Shown piece after piece: positions 51,242-62,791 of a DNA stretch of 64,000 nt. The stretch is from Chrysomallon squamiferum. Taxonomy: Eukaryota > Mollusca > Gastropoda > Neomphalida > Peltospiridae. The stretch spans positions 46,995,602 to 47,059,601 of the forward strand of contig CM022665.1 of assembly GCA_012295275.1 (NCBI GenBank), written 5' to 3'. The position numbers were made by a program, and so were the translations under genes. How positions within the stretch are numbered: the stretch's first letter is position 1; every line of letters begins with the position of its first letter. The notes under the pieces were generated by a model. It made no database searches. It was not told the origin of the DNA and was given only the letters and a program-made list of their open reading frames with translations.

Positions 51242-54200
51242 CTAAATACATACTCAACAATAAATAGTTGAATATAATAATTATAACTCAAATAAATATT
51301 ATAGGTTTGAATATATAAACCAAGAATGAAGTTAAGCACATAATTTTCATAATGACTTATAAAATGAATGATGCCATAATGAATAATAGCTACATTCAAT
51401 GTTTGTCCAAGATATACTTGTAGTGAAACAAAGTGATCAACATTTTTTATAAATCAAATGGTGCAGGAACTAGTATTATAATGTCGTAAAATAGATTGAT
51501 ACAAAATTAATATACATGACCATATTTTCTTTCAACAGCAATATCAAAGTAAAGCAGTCATTAGCAAAAATATATCAAAACCAAATGAAAACAACTGCCA
51601 GTTTTCATTTAATGTATCTGTCACTGCTGAAGTTAATTATACCTTCTCTGTAAGTATGCTTTTCTGTTGTAAAAATGTTCAGAAGAAACCAATAATAAAG
51701 AGTTATTCTTTTAGTTTACAAAGACAAACGTTTTATTATTGCTTTAATATGGGTTTCTTATAACATGCTGATATTTTTAGCTTGTTTTTACACATGACTT
51801 TAATGAAATAGAACAAAGATTACTCTTTTCTACAATTATTATAAAATCTGATTTGTAAACAATACAGAGTATGTTTAATTATATGAAGGTCTATCAGTGT
51901 TCATTATTTTGAAATGTAGTATTTCTTTTTTTCAGGTAAGTCTGAGAACAATTGCTGATGGTGAAATTTCTTCAATGGAAATCTACACATATGCTGGACG
52001 TATGTTTGAATATTAATTTATTCATTCCATTTTTTGAAATTATTGTATATTTATATATAATCTCATGTAAAACAAACACTCAAAAAAGTTTATTTTCCTT
52101 TGAATGTAAATAAGACATATAGGCCCATTATCAAGTTTATTTCTGAACAAAGAGTATTGTGTCATTTGTAATTCTATCTGGTTTATATATTAGTTTATAT
52201 ATTGCTGAGGGCAAGTAATAGATTTAAAAGTTATTTATTTATTTATTTTTATTTATTATTATTATTATTATTAATTTTATTGTTTTGTTTTGTTTTTTTT
52301 CTAGCTCCAGTGCTTACTGCAGATATAATGAGTAAACCACAGAATCCAGTTCAGTATGAAAAAAAGATTGCTCTCCAAGTAAAACCTAGATCTATATACA
52401 GTTCAAAAACAGGAAAAGTTATACTGGCTGGTCTCATTGTCTACAGAGAAGATATTTACCCAGTGACGGTATAGTAGTATAACAAAATAACTCTGAGCTG
52501 ACACTGTACTGAGTCTACCATTAACCACACCAAACAAATGAGTGTATATACAGGAATCAATAACATGCAAAAGTGTGAATTTTATTTTATTATTATTATG
52601 TTTATTAAAAACTCAGTGATATATGGTTTCCATGCATGCAAAATGTTGTAAGGCTCTTTTTGATTGTGTATCCAAGAATTTCAGATATCACTATTCATTC
52701 TTATTATACAAATAACTAGTGATAAAAGTGTTTTGTTTTACAGTTTATCACATGTCAGCAACACAATGATTTAACTATTGAAGTTCCTCAGTGATTTCAT
52801 TAAAATGTATTATTAATGAAAATATATAAATCCATAACTGGGCCCAATTTATATATACTCTAATTTAGAAAGAATGCTTTGTGGTATTTATGTTCCATTT
52901 TAAAATCAGTGAATTAATGTATCACATTGAATAGTTTTTTGTATACATATTTTCAGCAATTTCAACATCATTATATACTTACATCTTACATTTAAATTGT
53001 TATATTTACATCTATTTAGTCACTGAATCATTTTTGTTGCTGAATAATGTATTTCAATTAAGTATACTTATTGACCAAAACTGCAACCATAATAACAACT
53101 TACTTCCTCTGTATCTTTAGTGGCTGTGTTGTTGTTCAGAATGCAGAGTAATAACAGAATCTGTTTTTAATCTGAGAATATGTTATCTGGATATCATCTA
53201 CTTTTATCATAGTTATTTTTTTCCCCCTCAGATGGTGATGTAAGTAGTGAAGAGGTTAATTATATTTTTTGCAGGACGAAGAAAACGTGATATTATCAAA
53301 GTTGATCGTTATAAAAATTACCATAACTGGTATGATTCAAAGAAAAAGGACTTCAGTTTGCCATACAGGACAACCAATGAAAGCTGGATCGATAGAGGTA
53401 CTAGAAAACATTCACAACAATATTTTTAACTTGTTTATTTCAAATTAATTTACACATATAAACAGAAAGTGGAATGAAAAAGATGTCTGGTTTCAACTTC
53501 TTCCAATTTAAAAAATATATTTTACATATACATCCTCACCTTACACAAAGTGAATTTTCAAATGAAAACATCCTACATAATATTTTTGAACTGAAGCAAA
53601 TTATATGAAAACAATATTATATCTTCTTATCTTAATTAGTTTATATAGCCATTTCAAAAATAAACAGCAGCAGCAGTAAAATAAATTTTATCAATTAAAT
53701 GTGTATTAAAATTATTAAGATTTTTATTTTTATTTTTTTAATTTTTTAAGTAATATGAAACTCTTATAGCATTCAAATATGATATAATGCAAGTATTTCA
53801 CCTGAAATTAATGTTTTTTACAGATTTACAAACAGCACAATATGAGATTGGAGTTATGAACTGTGACAATGAAAAAGGAAAAACTGATTTCTGCAATGGG
53901 GAGCTGCCGTCTGGAAAAAAATTTGTGTTAGTACATTAATTCATAATTTTTTTTATTTCTTAAACAATTCACAGCACTACTGTCACTTTTAGTAGATTTG
54001 TTATATAAATAATAAAGAAATCATTTAACAATTCATGTTTTGAGAAGTTTTAAACTAGATAAAATAAAAAAAGAAACTGAAAGCATTTAATCTATTTATC
54101 TTGCAGAGTTGTTCTGTTTAGCTGTACAGTTGGGGGCTGTTCAGAAGGTTTGGGCATTCATTTAGTAACTAAACAAGGTAAAAACAAATCACAATTCAGT

Positions 54201-56306
54201 ATTATTCAATTTACTATCATTACAAAGTGAAAGCTATAATAGGCTATTAAAAAAATAAAAAAATTCCTGTCATAAAATTATTATATTTTTCATACATTTT
54301 TTTTCTTCTTAAATTAGCTGAATATTTAGGTCTCCAGACTGAAGTTTTAGAGACCTTGATTACCATTTTAAAATTCTCAAGCAAATGTTTAGACAGTTAA
54401 TACATTAAACACTGTTTTAGTGCATTAAATTTAGAGTGTGATATTTAAGTAATTTCTATTTATTTTCTTCTTCTTCTTTTGTTGACATATAAGCATTAAT
54501 TGTATTATTTTGGATTCAAGTCTAAGATTTTTGCATGAATCAATTTCAGGAAAACAAATGATGCAATATGTTTTAACATGTTCTGTCAATAAATTAAAAA
54601 GAGAAAAAAAAATGTTTAGAAAAAAATGTAGGAATAAAATAAAAAAGATATAAACAAAAATCACCTCCCTTTCATTAACAAAACAAGCAATAATATTATG
54701 GTCATGGCATAAAAAGTACACATTATTATTATCATTTAATGTAACTTTTTTAAATCGTAAACTTAAATAAATACAATAAACATACACATTATAAAATGTA
54801 GCAATATGGTGTTTTACAAGTAAACAATAAAATTTAGTTTCTTTACAGAAATTTTCTTTTTCCAGCTGTTTATTACAGAAGTTAACTGACAGAAAATAAC
54901 CAACAAAATCAAAACCTAATGATCCTAACTTCATATTTGGTGTTTTTATTGTTGTTGTTGTTGTTGTTACTGTTATTATTATTATCATTATTACTAATAC
55001 TCACAAAATATAGGAAAACATTGATTCAAAACAACAAAAACATATTAATAAATTTTATTTTATTTTAATTTGGTATTCTTTCTAAACATCTAACAAAAGT
55101 ATTTGTCTATAAACGTCATGTTCCTTTCATTTGAACTGAAAGTTTTGTTTTTATGAATGATTTTATCTACAGCTGAAACTCAAACTGGACTCATTGTTGG
55201 CATTGTTATAGCTGTTATTGTTATTCTTGCTTTGGTCGTTGTCATTGTCTTCCTCATCAGGAGACGCAGAAGGTATGGTTAATTTTCATGAAGTGTTCTT
55301 TATCTACTCACTGAGAAATCAGTTATAACTTTGTGAAATGTAACTCCAAATAATTGTCTTTAAGAAAGTTTCAGTGGACTGACATCACTTTCTTAGTTGT
55401 CAGAATTTAATTTAAATATATAATTGTGGTTTTTAAATCAATTACATGCTAAGATATTTTAACATCTTCATTAAACATAATTTCTAAATTTTTCTATTTC
55501 CAAACCAAGTTATTGTTTCAAACTAAACAAAACTCATTCACTCACTCACTTAATTGTAAGCACAAAACTAGTTTTTACAGACATTTTCTGTTTTTGATTC
55601 CAGTTATATTGATGGTGATATCTGTCATATAATTTATACATAGTATTTGTTTAAATTCCACATTTCAGGAAGTCACCTGGTGGCAAGTATAGGCCTGGTT
55701 CTGATATTTCTCTTCCTGAAATAGATAAAACAAGGTATATGAAACACACCATTTTTAATTTCATTCAAGAGTTCTCTAAATTTATGTTGTTAATATTGTA
55801 TTTAAAATTGGTAGGCATCAGTTGGCATACTTTTTCATTTCTCTTCCTTTTTCCTTATAAATACTTTATCACACTTTTGTAAATTAGCATTCATCATTTT
55901 TTTCATGTGAATTATTTTTAATATAGAACATTTTATTTTCTTATTCTGTAAACCCCCCACACACACATAAAAGAAGGTTTGAAAACATGAAAAAAAAGGG
56001 ATTTTTTTATATATATATATAGAATATTCATTTGTAACCATTATTTATTCATTATTTTTTAAATAGACCTGTTAAAATGGCTGACTTCAAACGACATGTT
56101 GAAAAACTACACAAAGATTCAAATCTTCTCTTTTCTCAAGAGTATGAAGTAAGATCATTTAGTTTGTGTATTTTAAATTAATAAATACCCTTTGTTAACT
56201 GTGTACATACCAACATTTTGAAAAATTATTTTATTTTCGTATCTTGAAACTTTTTTCTGACATGAAAATACCAAAAAAACAATCACATATTGAAAACAAA
56301 TATTTA

Positions 56307-56372
<66 letters not shown>

Positions 56373-56437
56373 GATGAATGTTACGAAAAACAAAACACAT
56401 TACAAAATATTAAATTTATTTTTGTTTGTTATTCTTT

Positions 56438-56468
<31 letters not shown>

Positions 56469-59400
56469 CACACACACATATTTTATCATTTTATTAAAAT
56501 TTGACAAATCTTTCTCACAAGTTCCAGATCTTGGAGTTTATTGTTTATTACATATCAACTAAATAGTTACGTTTTACAAACTTATATTATTTTGTATATA
56601 TATATTTTCTTATTATTATTTTAATTTAAAATGTCTCTGTTTAATTTACACAGGACCTGACTTCTTTATCTCCTAATCACCCAAGATTGCATTCAGAAAT
56701 GGATGGGAATCGAGTGAAAAACAGATACGTCAACATTCTACCATGTATGTAGAACTAGTGAGAGTAATTCTGAGAACTTGTATCTGAGAATTTTACTAAC
56801 TTAAATAGAAAAAACATGTAGAAATTGTCTTAGTCAAGCATGACATAAAAATAAAACCAAAAAGATGTATGTAAAAATCTAGATGTAAATGACAAAGTGA
56901 TTCAGATCTATGTGGCTCACAGAATAATTATTATGAAAATATATTAATAGAATTTTGTCCCTTCATTTTTCTGTATTGGTGTAATAATGATCCAAATGGA
57001 AGCTTGATATTTCTTCTTGTGATAACAAAGATAAACATATATGCAAACATCATTAAACTGCCTTCCTGTTTCAATTAGTTATTAAAATTTGTTTGAAAGT
57101 AATTAGCAAAATAAATAACTCTCTCTCTCTCTCTCTCTGGAAAGTGAGTGTGGAATCTACGGATATAATTATTGTTGATAGGAATCCTTCAACTCACAGC
57201 CTTAATATCATCACATTTCAGTGACGACCAAAAAGATGTTTAATTTTCTCTGAAAAACAAGTTTATTTATTTTTTATTTTTGCTGTTTCAGTTGACCACA
57301 GTCGAGTGAAGCTGCTGCCACTGGACGAGGATCCAGAGAGAGATGACTCCTCCGACTACATCAATGCCAACTACATCCCTGTGAGTGAATGTTTCTTAAC
57401 TTTCCATCCTGTTCAAACTACTTTAAGAAAAACTCTGAAGTTAAACGGTAAACTTCTTTAAGGTACTGGCAGATCAAAGAGATCTGATACCAACTTTGAT
57501 TCCAAAAGTCAGTGTAGAAATATTATATTTATTATTCAAAATATTAAAAAAAAAAAAAAAAAAAAACACAAGGAGGTTTAAATCATCTTTTCTAATCACT
57601 CTTCTTATATGGGTTACTGGAGATGTAACCATTTTTGCCTGATGCATTTTAAAATTTTAAAACAAATTTTAATGAGTATTTCTATCTTTTTTTCTTTTTT
57701 TTTACCCTGATTAATTTTTTTAATATTTCTCTTTTCATTATTTGTAAGCACTGGATGACACCTAATAACTGTCAGTGTTATTCTTTACTCAACATCTATC
57801 ACTTTTTTTTTTTACTACTGTACAGATACAGTTACTTTATTTTAAATTCAGTGAACAAATGATGTAATTTGTTTCAAGGGCTACAAAGGACCTCGTGAAT
57901 ATATTGCTACTCAGGGACCCATGACAGGCACAATTGCTGATTTCTGGAGAATGATGTGGGAACAGCACTCCACCCTTATTGTGATGCTGTCAGATCTCCA
58001 GGAGAAAGGAAAGGTCTGGATGAAATCTTATTTTCTTATTTTTAATATTGACACTAATAAGATGTGGCATATTTTACAAATTATAAATGTATTGAACAGA
58101 AACATAAACAGTCTTGTATTTTTATCCAAAATAACTTCATTGTATAGAAGATATAACAGATTAAATTTGACATTCTGACATATTATTATCTTCTTTTTTT
58201 TTGAATCTCTCAATTAATTTACTTGGAGATAATGCAGAAAGGGGTTTCTTTTTTGATTGTTTAAATGGTTATCATTTTCATTTCAGTCCATAAATCAGTG
58301 GGTAGTAATGACTTGAGACAAAAACATAATTTTATCATTTGATTTCAGACTTTCACCATATTCATCTTGATCAGAGTGTTATGTTCAACTTCTTGTGCTT
58401 ATTATAAACACTTGGCTATTGGGTCTTCTCTAATCATCATCATCATCATCATCATTATTATTAATATTATTATTATTATTATTTTAAACATATCATATTG
58501 GCTTTGTTATTTGGTTTATTATGAGACTATAGGCACATAAAGATGATTGTTTTATGGTATTCTGCAGCCCAAGGTAGATCAGTACTGGCCAGGAAATCTA
58601 TATGAACCTGTCAATTATGGTGAGATAACTCTGGAACTGACAAGTATGTCCACAATGAACAAATTCACCATTCGAATTTTCAAAATGACTTTGGTAATAA
58701 TTTACTTTTTTTGCTGTTGATATTTTTTTTATTTTTTTATTTTTTATTTGTCCTTAAATAATTTTATTTGCTGCCTAATCATTTAAATGGATTAACTTGT
58801 AAATTATTTCTTATAAAAGAATTTCTAATTTTGAGACAAATCAACAAAAAATAATAATTACATATTGCTGCACAGAAAAATGTACAGATAACTGAAAGAA
58901 CAAGTTTTAATAATAAAAAAAAATAAAAAAACAAGCTGCAGTAATTACATTTTTCTTAAAAACTACTTTTCGCTACTACACTTTTAAATATTTATCATTT
59001 GAAATTTATTTTTATTTTTTCTTTGGTGGGATCTGACTAATAATAATATACTAAGAGTACAAAGCACCAAACAATCATGGTGTACTGTATACATGCATCC
59101 ATTACTATTACTCTTACTATTACTCTTACTATTATTATTATTATAATTATTATTATCATCTGATCAGGGCAAAGAGGAGAGACTGGTTAGACAGTATTTC
59201 ATTCCTGGCTGGGAGGACTACAGCGCCAACCTGACACCAGAAGATGTCATAAACTTTATTCAGACAATTCGTAGAGAAATTCGACCCACATCTGACTGTG
59301 GACCTATTGTAGTCCACTGCAGGTCAGTGGTTTAATATATTCACCTACCAGTTCTCAGTCGTATGGTCATATAGAGCAGGGTTTCAATATACGAGAGTGT

Positions 59401-60930
59401 CTCTTTCATAATACATAAAAAACAGTGGATTAAAATCAAAAGTTTGCTGAATATTTTTTTTTTTATCAATTCCTTTTCATTTCTATTCAGGTTGCTGAAT
59501 TTCAGTTAGAATGTTTCATTTACAATTGCTGGTGTTTGTAAATAAGTAAAAAAATAATGTTATTAATAAATATATTGCCACTTACAGTCCTGGTGTTGTG
59601 AATATGTAAGAGATAATTATAAATAAATATACTGTTACTTAGAGTGCTGGTGTTGTAAACATGCTACAGATAATTATAAATAAATATACTGTTACTTACA
59701 GTGCTGGTGTTGTAAACATGCAACGGATAATTATAAATAAATATGCTGTTACTTACAGTGCTGGTGTTGTAAACATGCTACAGATAATTATAAATAAATA
59801 TCCTGTTACTTACAGTGCTGGTGTTGTAAACATGCTACAGATAATTATAAATAAATATCCTGTTACTTACAGTGCTGGTGTTGTAAACATGCTACAGATA
59901 ATTATAAATAAATATACTGTTACTTACAGTGCTGGTGTTGTAAACATGCTACAGATAATTATAAATAAATATACTGTTACTTACAGTGCTGGTGTGGGAA
60001 GATCAGGGACTTTCATAGCTCTTGATGTCTTCCAGCAGTGGGTTGATGAACATGGACTTGATGATGAACTTGACGTGTTTGAGTATGTTCTGAAAATGAG
60101 AAACAACAGACAACATATGGTGCAAACTGAGGTAAATGCATAATCCTATGTATGTGTGTGTGTGTGTGTGCACTTACTGATTAATGGATCACTTTTACTG
60201 TCAGCAGTCAAGCACATGAATTGCAATGCTGAAAATCTACAATGACAAGACTATAAAAAGTTTCTGATTTAAAAGAAACTGCGACATTAAAACACGAGTT
60301 ATCCTTTAGAAGACAAGTTTTACACTTCGACGTTACTTCATTAAAAATAAATTTATTGCTAATCTAACAAACCACCCGTACAGTCTGCTCTCATTTACGA
60401 ATCTTATTTTACTTAGCATTTTCACACCTTTGTTAAATCATTGTACAGAAACAGTACATCTTCATCCATGACACTTTGAATGTGATGATAGAAAAGAGGA
60501 AGAGTATCCTGTGTCCACCTGACGACAACATCTACGCAAACAAAGATATGTTTGACAACAAAGCCTTTGGTAAGTATTTCTCATTATTTTTGTGTTTTTT
60601 GAAGGAATTTGTGGGTTTTATTTAGTGTTTGACAAGATACAATATTTTCATTTGTTTAAACTATGCTGGTACGTACTTCTGGTTTTATGGGGTTTCTTTT
60701 TTAAAAAAAGAAATTGGGTTCATTTTAATTTGGAGACAAAACATCTCAAATTTGCATTGGTCTCAATTACATTGATATGATTTTCCCAGGCATCAAACCC
60801 AAAAATAATATTTTATATACATTGGTGTCTCATTACGTTTTTATCACTGTTTACAGAGCCTGAAGAAGAGAATCTTTATCAGAATGTACAACAAATAAAG
60901 ACTCCTAACACACCAACAACAGTGCTGTAA
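37800..60930 (+). CDS. Gene B: receptor-type protein tyrosine phosphatase, paralogue of Gene A, 5' partial
   Basis: An exon-for-exon paralogue of Gene A: nine EGF-like exons, FN3, EGF-like, FN3, FN3, three split FN3 units, membrane-proximal domain with RRKR, TM helix, single PTP domain, tail ending TTVL and TAA at 60928-60930. Most exon lengths and every phase match A. The exception is the 52305 exon, which leaves the frame one base out (see that entry). No start codon or signal peptide is present; the upstream sequence probably lies in or beyond the gap at 36301-36500. The protein should be a plasma-membrane tyrosine phosphatase with a longer EGF stalk. Its ectodomain is far more divergent from A than its cytoplasmic half. 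Confidence 0.92.
44000..45475 (+). CDS. Gene B: FN3 domain and a divergent EGF-like module
   Basis: Exon 44000-44275 (276 bp, phase 1-1) encodes FN3 with SVTVQWTSPTDTSAVSGYTV and LQSGAEYSVTVKT, clearly related to the Gene A cassettes. Exon 45344-45475 (132 bp, phase 1-1) encodes a six-cysteine EGF-like module (ATCTDQSVCSDTNSECSN, then RCLC and LC) that differs from the nine array copies, so it did not take part in their recent expansion. Confidence 0.87.
44368..44602. repeat. Degenerate ~40-bp tandem repeat in a Gene B intron
   Basis: About six copies of a unit with ATGGTTAAATTTATGA and AATAACATAAACA, beginning about 90 bases past the donor at 44276. It does not include the junction. Confidence 0.65.
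46024..47393 (+). CDS. Gene B: two single-exon FN3 domains
   Basis: Exons 46024-46302 and 47094-47393, both phase 1-1. The first encodes FN3 with SVTVTVTGTKYLKVVW and LTPGELYTVTVKT. The second matches Gene A 3731-4027 (PGPYDENKSN, APNITLYFKKSEGIVTQY, PGQYYKLLITAYSYGISS). N-glycosylation sequons are frequent. Confidence 0.87.
48532..49132 (+). CDS. Gene B: split FN3 domain with cysteine-bearing loop
   Basis: Exons 48532-48716 (phase 1-0) and 48931-49132 (phase 0-1). Matches Gene A 4593-5341, with the cysteine pattern CQQKIVLHCGDC preserved and the second exon again exactly 202 bp. The FN3 core shows SIQISW and NLLPFTNYTIAVFAFS. Confidence 0.87.
49441..50298 (+). CDS. Gene B: split FN3 domain
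   Basis: Exons 49441-49611 (171 bp) and 50167-50298 (132 bp), both phase 1-1 and equal in length to Gene A exons 8-9. Shared stretches include PGITNYNLTV and SSYWDYKF. The acceptor of the second exon (GATTAG) terminates a four-copy 52-bp tandem repeat. Confidence 0.86.
49957..50166 (+). repeat. 52-bp tandem repeat ending at a splice acceptor (Gene B)
   Basis: Four near-identical copies of a 52-bp unit (GTGTACAAGTCTTTCATTC followed by ATGTTTTTGATTAA). Each internal copy ends GATTAAG or GATTAAA. The last ends GATTAG directly at the exon starting 50167, so the true 3' splice site is a variant of the repeat edge. Gene A has no such repeat before its matching exon at 6984. Confidence 0.85.
50999..51999 (+). 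CDS. Gene B: FN3-like domain split over three exons
   Basis: Exons 50999-51141 (143 bp), 51539-51649 (111 bp) and 51936-51999 (64 bp), phases 1-0, 0-0 and 0-1, matching Gene A exons 10-12. Shared sequence includes CPKQKDGRNG, N-Y-T-F-S at the second donor, and YAG/IAG at the third. Confidence 0.84.
52305..54177 (+). CDS. Gene B: membrane-proximal extracellular domain with RRKR site; one-base frame problem
   Basis: Exons 52305-52462, 53275-53397, 53824-53926 and 54107-54177. They carry GKVILAGLIVYRED, then GRRKRD (furin-type site), PYRTTNESWI, FCNGELPSGKKFV and VVLFSCTVGGCSE. The first exon is a problem. Gene A's equivalent is 159 bp in phase 1-1, but here the junction reads CCCA|GTGACG, giving 158 bp and phase 1-0, while the next exon needs phase 1. 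One G fewer than a perfect CAG|GTGACG would explain it. A donor at 52469 (ACG|GTATAG) is also phase 0. This may be an assembly error, a real frameshift, or an unseen micro-exon. Confidence 0.72.
55173..56148 (+). CDS. Gene B: transmembrane helix and juxtamembrane segment
   Basis: Exons 55173-55272, 55669-55734 and 56067-56148, identical in length and phase to Gene A exons 17-19. The TM helix is the same except for a Thr replacing Ile just before it. Juxtamembrane changes from A are D-to-G, P-to-S, V-to-I and P-to-S in the second exon, and T-to-K, Q-to-R, T-to-K and K-to-N in the third. The only synonymous change seen is GCC to GCT. Confidence 0.92.
56654..60569 (+). CDS. Gene B: protein tyrosine phosphatase catalytic domain
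   Basis: Exons 56654-56744, 57292-57380, 57879-58013, 58568-58693, 59168-59322, 59987-60131 and 60449-60569. The first six exons (741 bp) encode exactly the same amino acids as Gene A, with ten synonymous differences. This includes HCSAGVGRSGTF, VQTEKQY and the unusual GWEDYSAN at the WPD position. The seventh exon changes SFLSPP to SILCPP. Strong conservation of protein sequence argues that the catalytic domain is functional or at least constrained. Confidence 0.95.
59530..59986 (+). repeat. Expanded tandem array of decoy 3' splice sites before the active-site exon (Gene B)
   Basis: Copies of CTTACAG|TGCTGGTGTTG start at 59588, 59645, 59702, 59759, 59816, 59873 and 59930, each exactly 57 bp apart, before the true exon at 59987. 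A decayed copy lies near 59530. The copy at 59645 has TTAGAG in place of TTACAG. The frame is open from 59645 to the exon, reading repeated SAGVVNMLQIIINKYTVTY (19 residues). The copy at 59588 meets TAA. Other frames are closed by TAA in every unit. Gene B has six open copies against three in Gene A. Confidence 0.9.
60857..60930 (+). CDS. Gene B: C-terminal tail exon
   Basis: Identical to the last exon of Gene A: EENLYQNV (Y-x-N motif), then PTTVL and TAA at 60928-60930. The second Y-x-N (IYANKD) is in the preceding exon. Confidence 0.92.
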
Positions 60931-61387
60931 GCCTACAGTGCAGAGATGTATGTGATGGGATTTTCTTAAATCATGACTGAAGTAACTGTACATTCCAGGA
61001 ACTTGTGTTTACTGATATACAACTGTTTAGTTTTTGAAACAGATTAAAAAAAAAAAAAAAAAAGTACAGTTATTTAATCAGAAAAAAAGACGAATATAAT
61101 GGTTTTGTGCATAATACCAATATTTTTAGTTTGTTAACCAAAAAAAAAAAAACCTGATTTCTTGGGATGTAGTATTAATATGGTTGTAGTGATTCAAAGC
61201 ACAGAATATTTCATTGTGATCATTATTTTTATACAAATATACCTCTTTCTGCAAGAATTATCCTATCATTTCTTGGTGCAAAAAAATATATATATTTTTT
61301 TAAAAATGTGAATTCCTGTTCATTTCTATAGTTTAATCATACAAAGCCATGCATCTTTTTGAAACTTGATTTATAAATCAAAATAAA
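60931..61387 (+). terminator. Gene B 3' UTR with candidate polyadenylation signal
   Basis: Sequence parallels the Gene A 3' UTR, with two A runs and AATAAA at 61382-61387. Confidence 0.45.
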
Positions 61388-61419
61388 TTATGAAAACTTG
61401 CTGGCACAATCAAATTTGC

Positions 61420-61757
61420 AAAATGACTTATACTTAAGTATTTTTCAGTGTTTCCTTAAAAATGACTTATTCTGAAGTATTTTTTGCTGTTTCCTTAAAA
61501 ATGACTTATTCTGAAGTATTTTTCACTATTACCTTAAAAATGACTTACACTGGAATATTTTTCACTATTTCCTTAAAAATGACTTACACTGGAATATTTT
61601 TCACTATTTCCTTAAAAATGACTTACACTGGAATATTTTTCACTATTACCTTAAAAATGACTTACACTGGAATATTTTTCACTATTTCCTTAAAAATGAC
61701 TTACACTGAAGTATTTTTCACTATTTCCTTAAAAATGACTTACACTGAAGTATTTTT
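61420..61757 (+). repeat. 39-bp minisatellite downstream of Gene B (about 8-9 copies)
   Basis: The same 39-bp unit as at 17748-17892, expanded here. As the unit is a multiple of three it produces a spurious open frame with a 13-residue period; there is no other sign of coding. Confidence 0.9.
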
Positions 61758-62256
61758 TCATCAAATCCTTTACTGAGTGTACAGCGTCATAAACCTTTTA
61801 ATTCATTCTTTTTTTTTTCACAAACTAATCAAACACACGGTGAGAAATACTTCAGTGACTTGGTGACAAAAAGAAGAAAATTACAAAAACAACTTATCAA
61901 CCTGTAGTAGTAAAAAAAAAATAATAATAATAATTTTAAAAAATGTTTAAAAAGTCGTTAGTAGAGATAAATTAACAATTTTTGAAACTTGAAACTGAAA
62001 TTCAGAATAACCATTATTTTCATCATTGCTAGAACATTTTGAATTTGCAGAAATGTATATGCATATCATCACATTGTTATATGATGTGAAATATGATTGA
62101 AAAACAAGAGACTATATACAGATATATATACATAGATATATAGATATAGATATTGGCAAAATCTGCTAATTTATAGACAGCTGGTACAAATATATTACAA
62201 AATAATAAAATCTGCAAAACATCCAAACCAAATTAGTAAATGACTTAGATGTACAA

Positions 62257-62325
<69 letters not shown>

Positions 62326-62745
62326 AACAAAAACAATAATACTGATGATAATGATACTACTACTACTACTACTACTACTACTAATAATAATAATAATAAC
62401 AACAACAAAAACAATAATACTGATGATAATGATAATAACAATAATAATAATAATAATAATAATGTCATAATAATAATAACACAGTTGATTACAAAATTAT
62501 CATTACTTAGATGCTTATATAATTAATTACAGCTATGCTGTAATATATCAACAGTAACATTATATCCAAAATAATAAGTTATTATTATAAGTTTTGGTAT
62601 AGTTATATCTTTATCATAAGATATAAAAATCTATAAAGTGATGAAGGAAATGTTTGAAATTGTTATGCTAATGATTCAAAAAACATTAACAGAATATCAA
62701 AAATAGTTTTCATATAAAATAATTTTCCAAAGCATTTGTTTTTTC

Positions 62746-62791
<46 letters not shown>

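Noticed and set aside
59661-60143. A 160-codon open frame with six 19-residue repeats running into the PTP active-site sequence
   Set aside because: Not treated as a gene. It is the decoy-acceptor array read through into the true exon; its apparent ATG is intronic.
61462-61776. Open frame with a 13-residue repeat (MTYTGIFFTISLK type)
   Set aside because: Produced by the 39-bp minisatellite, whose length is a multiple of three; no splice or coding context.
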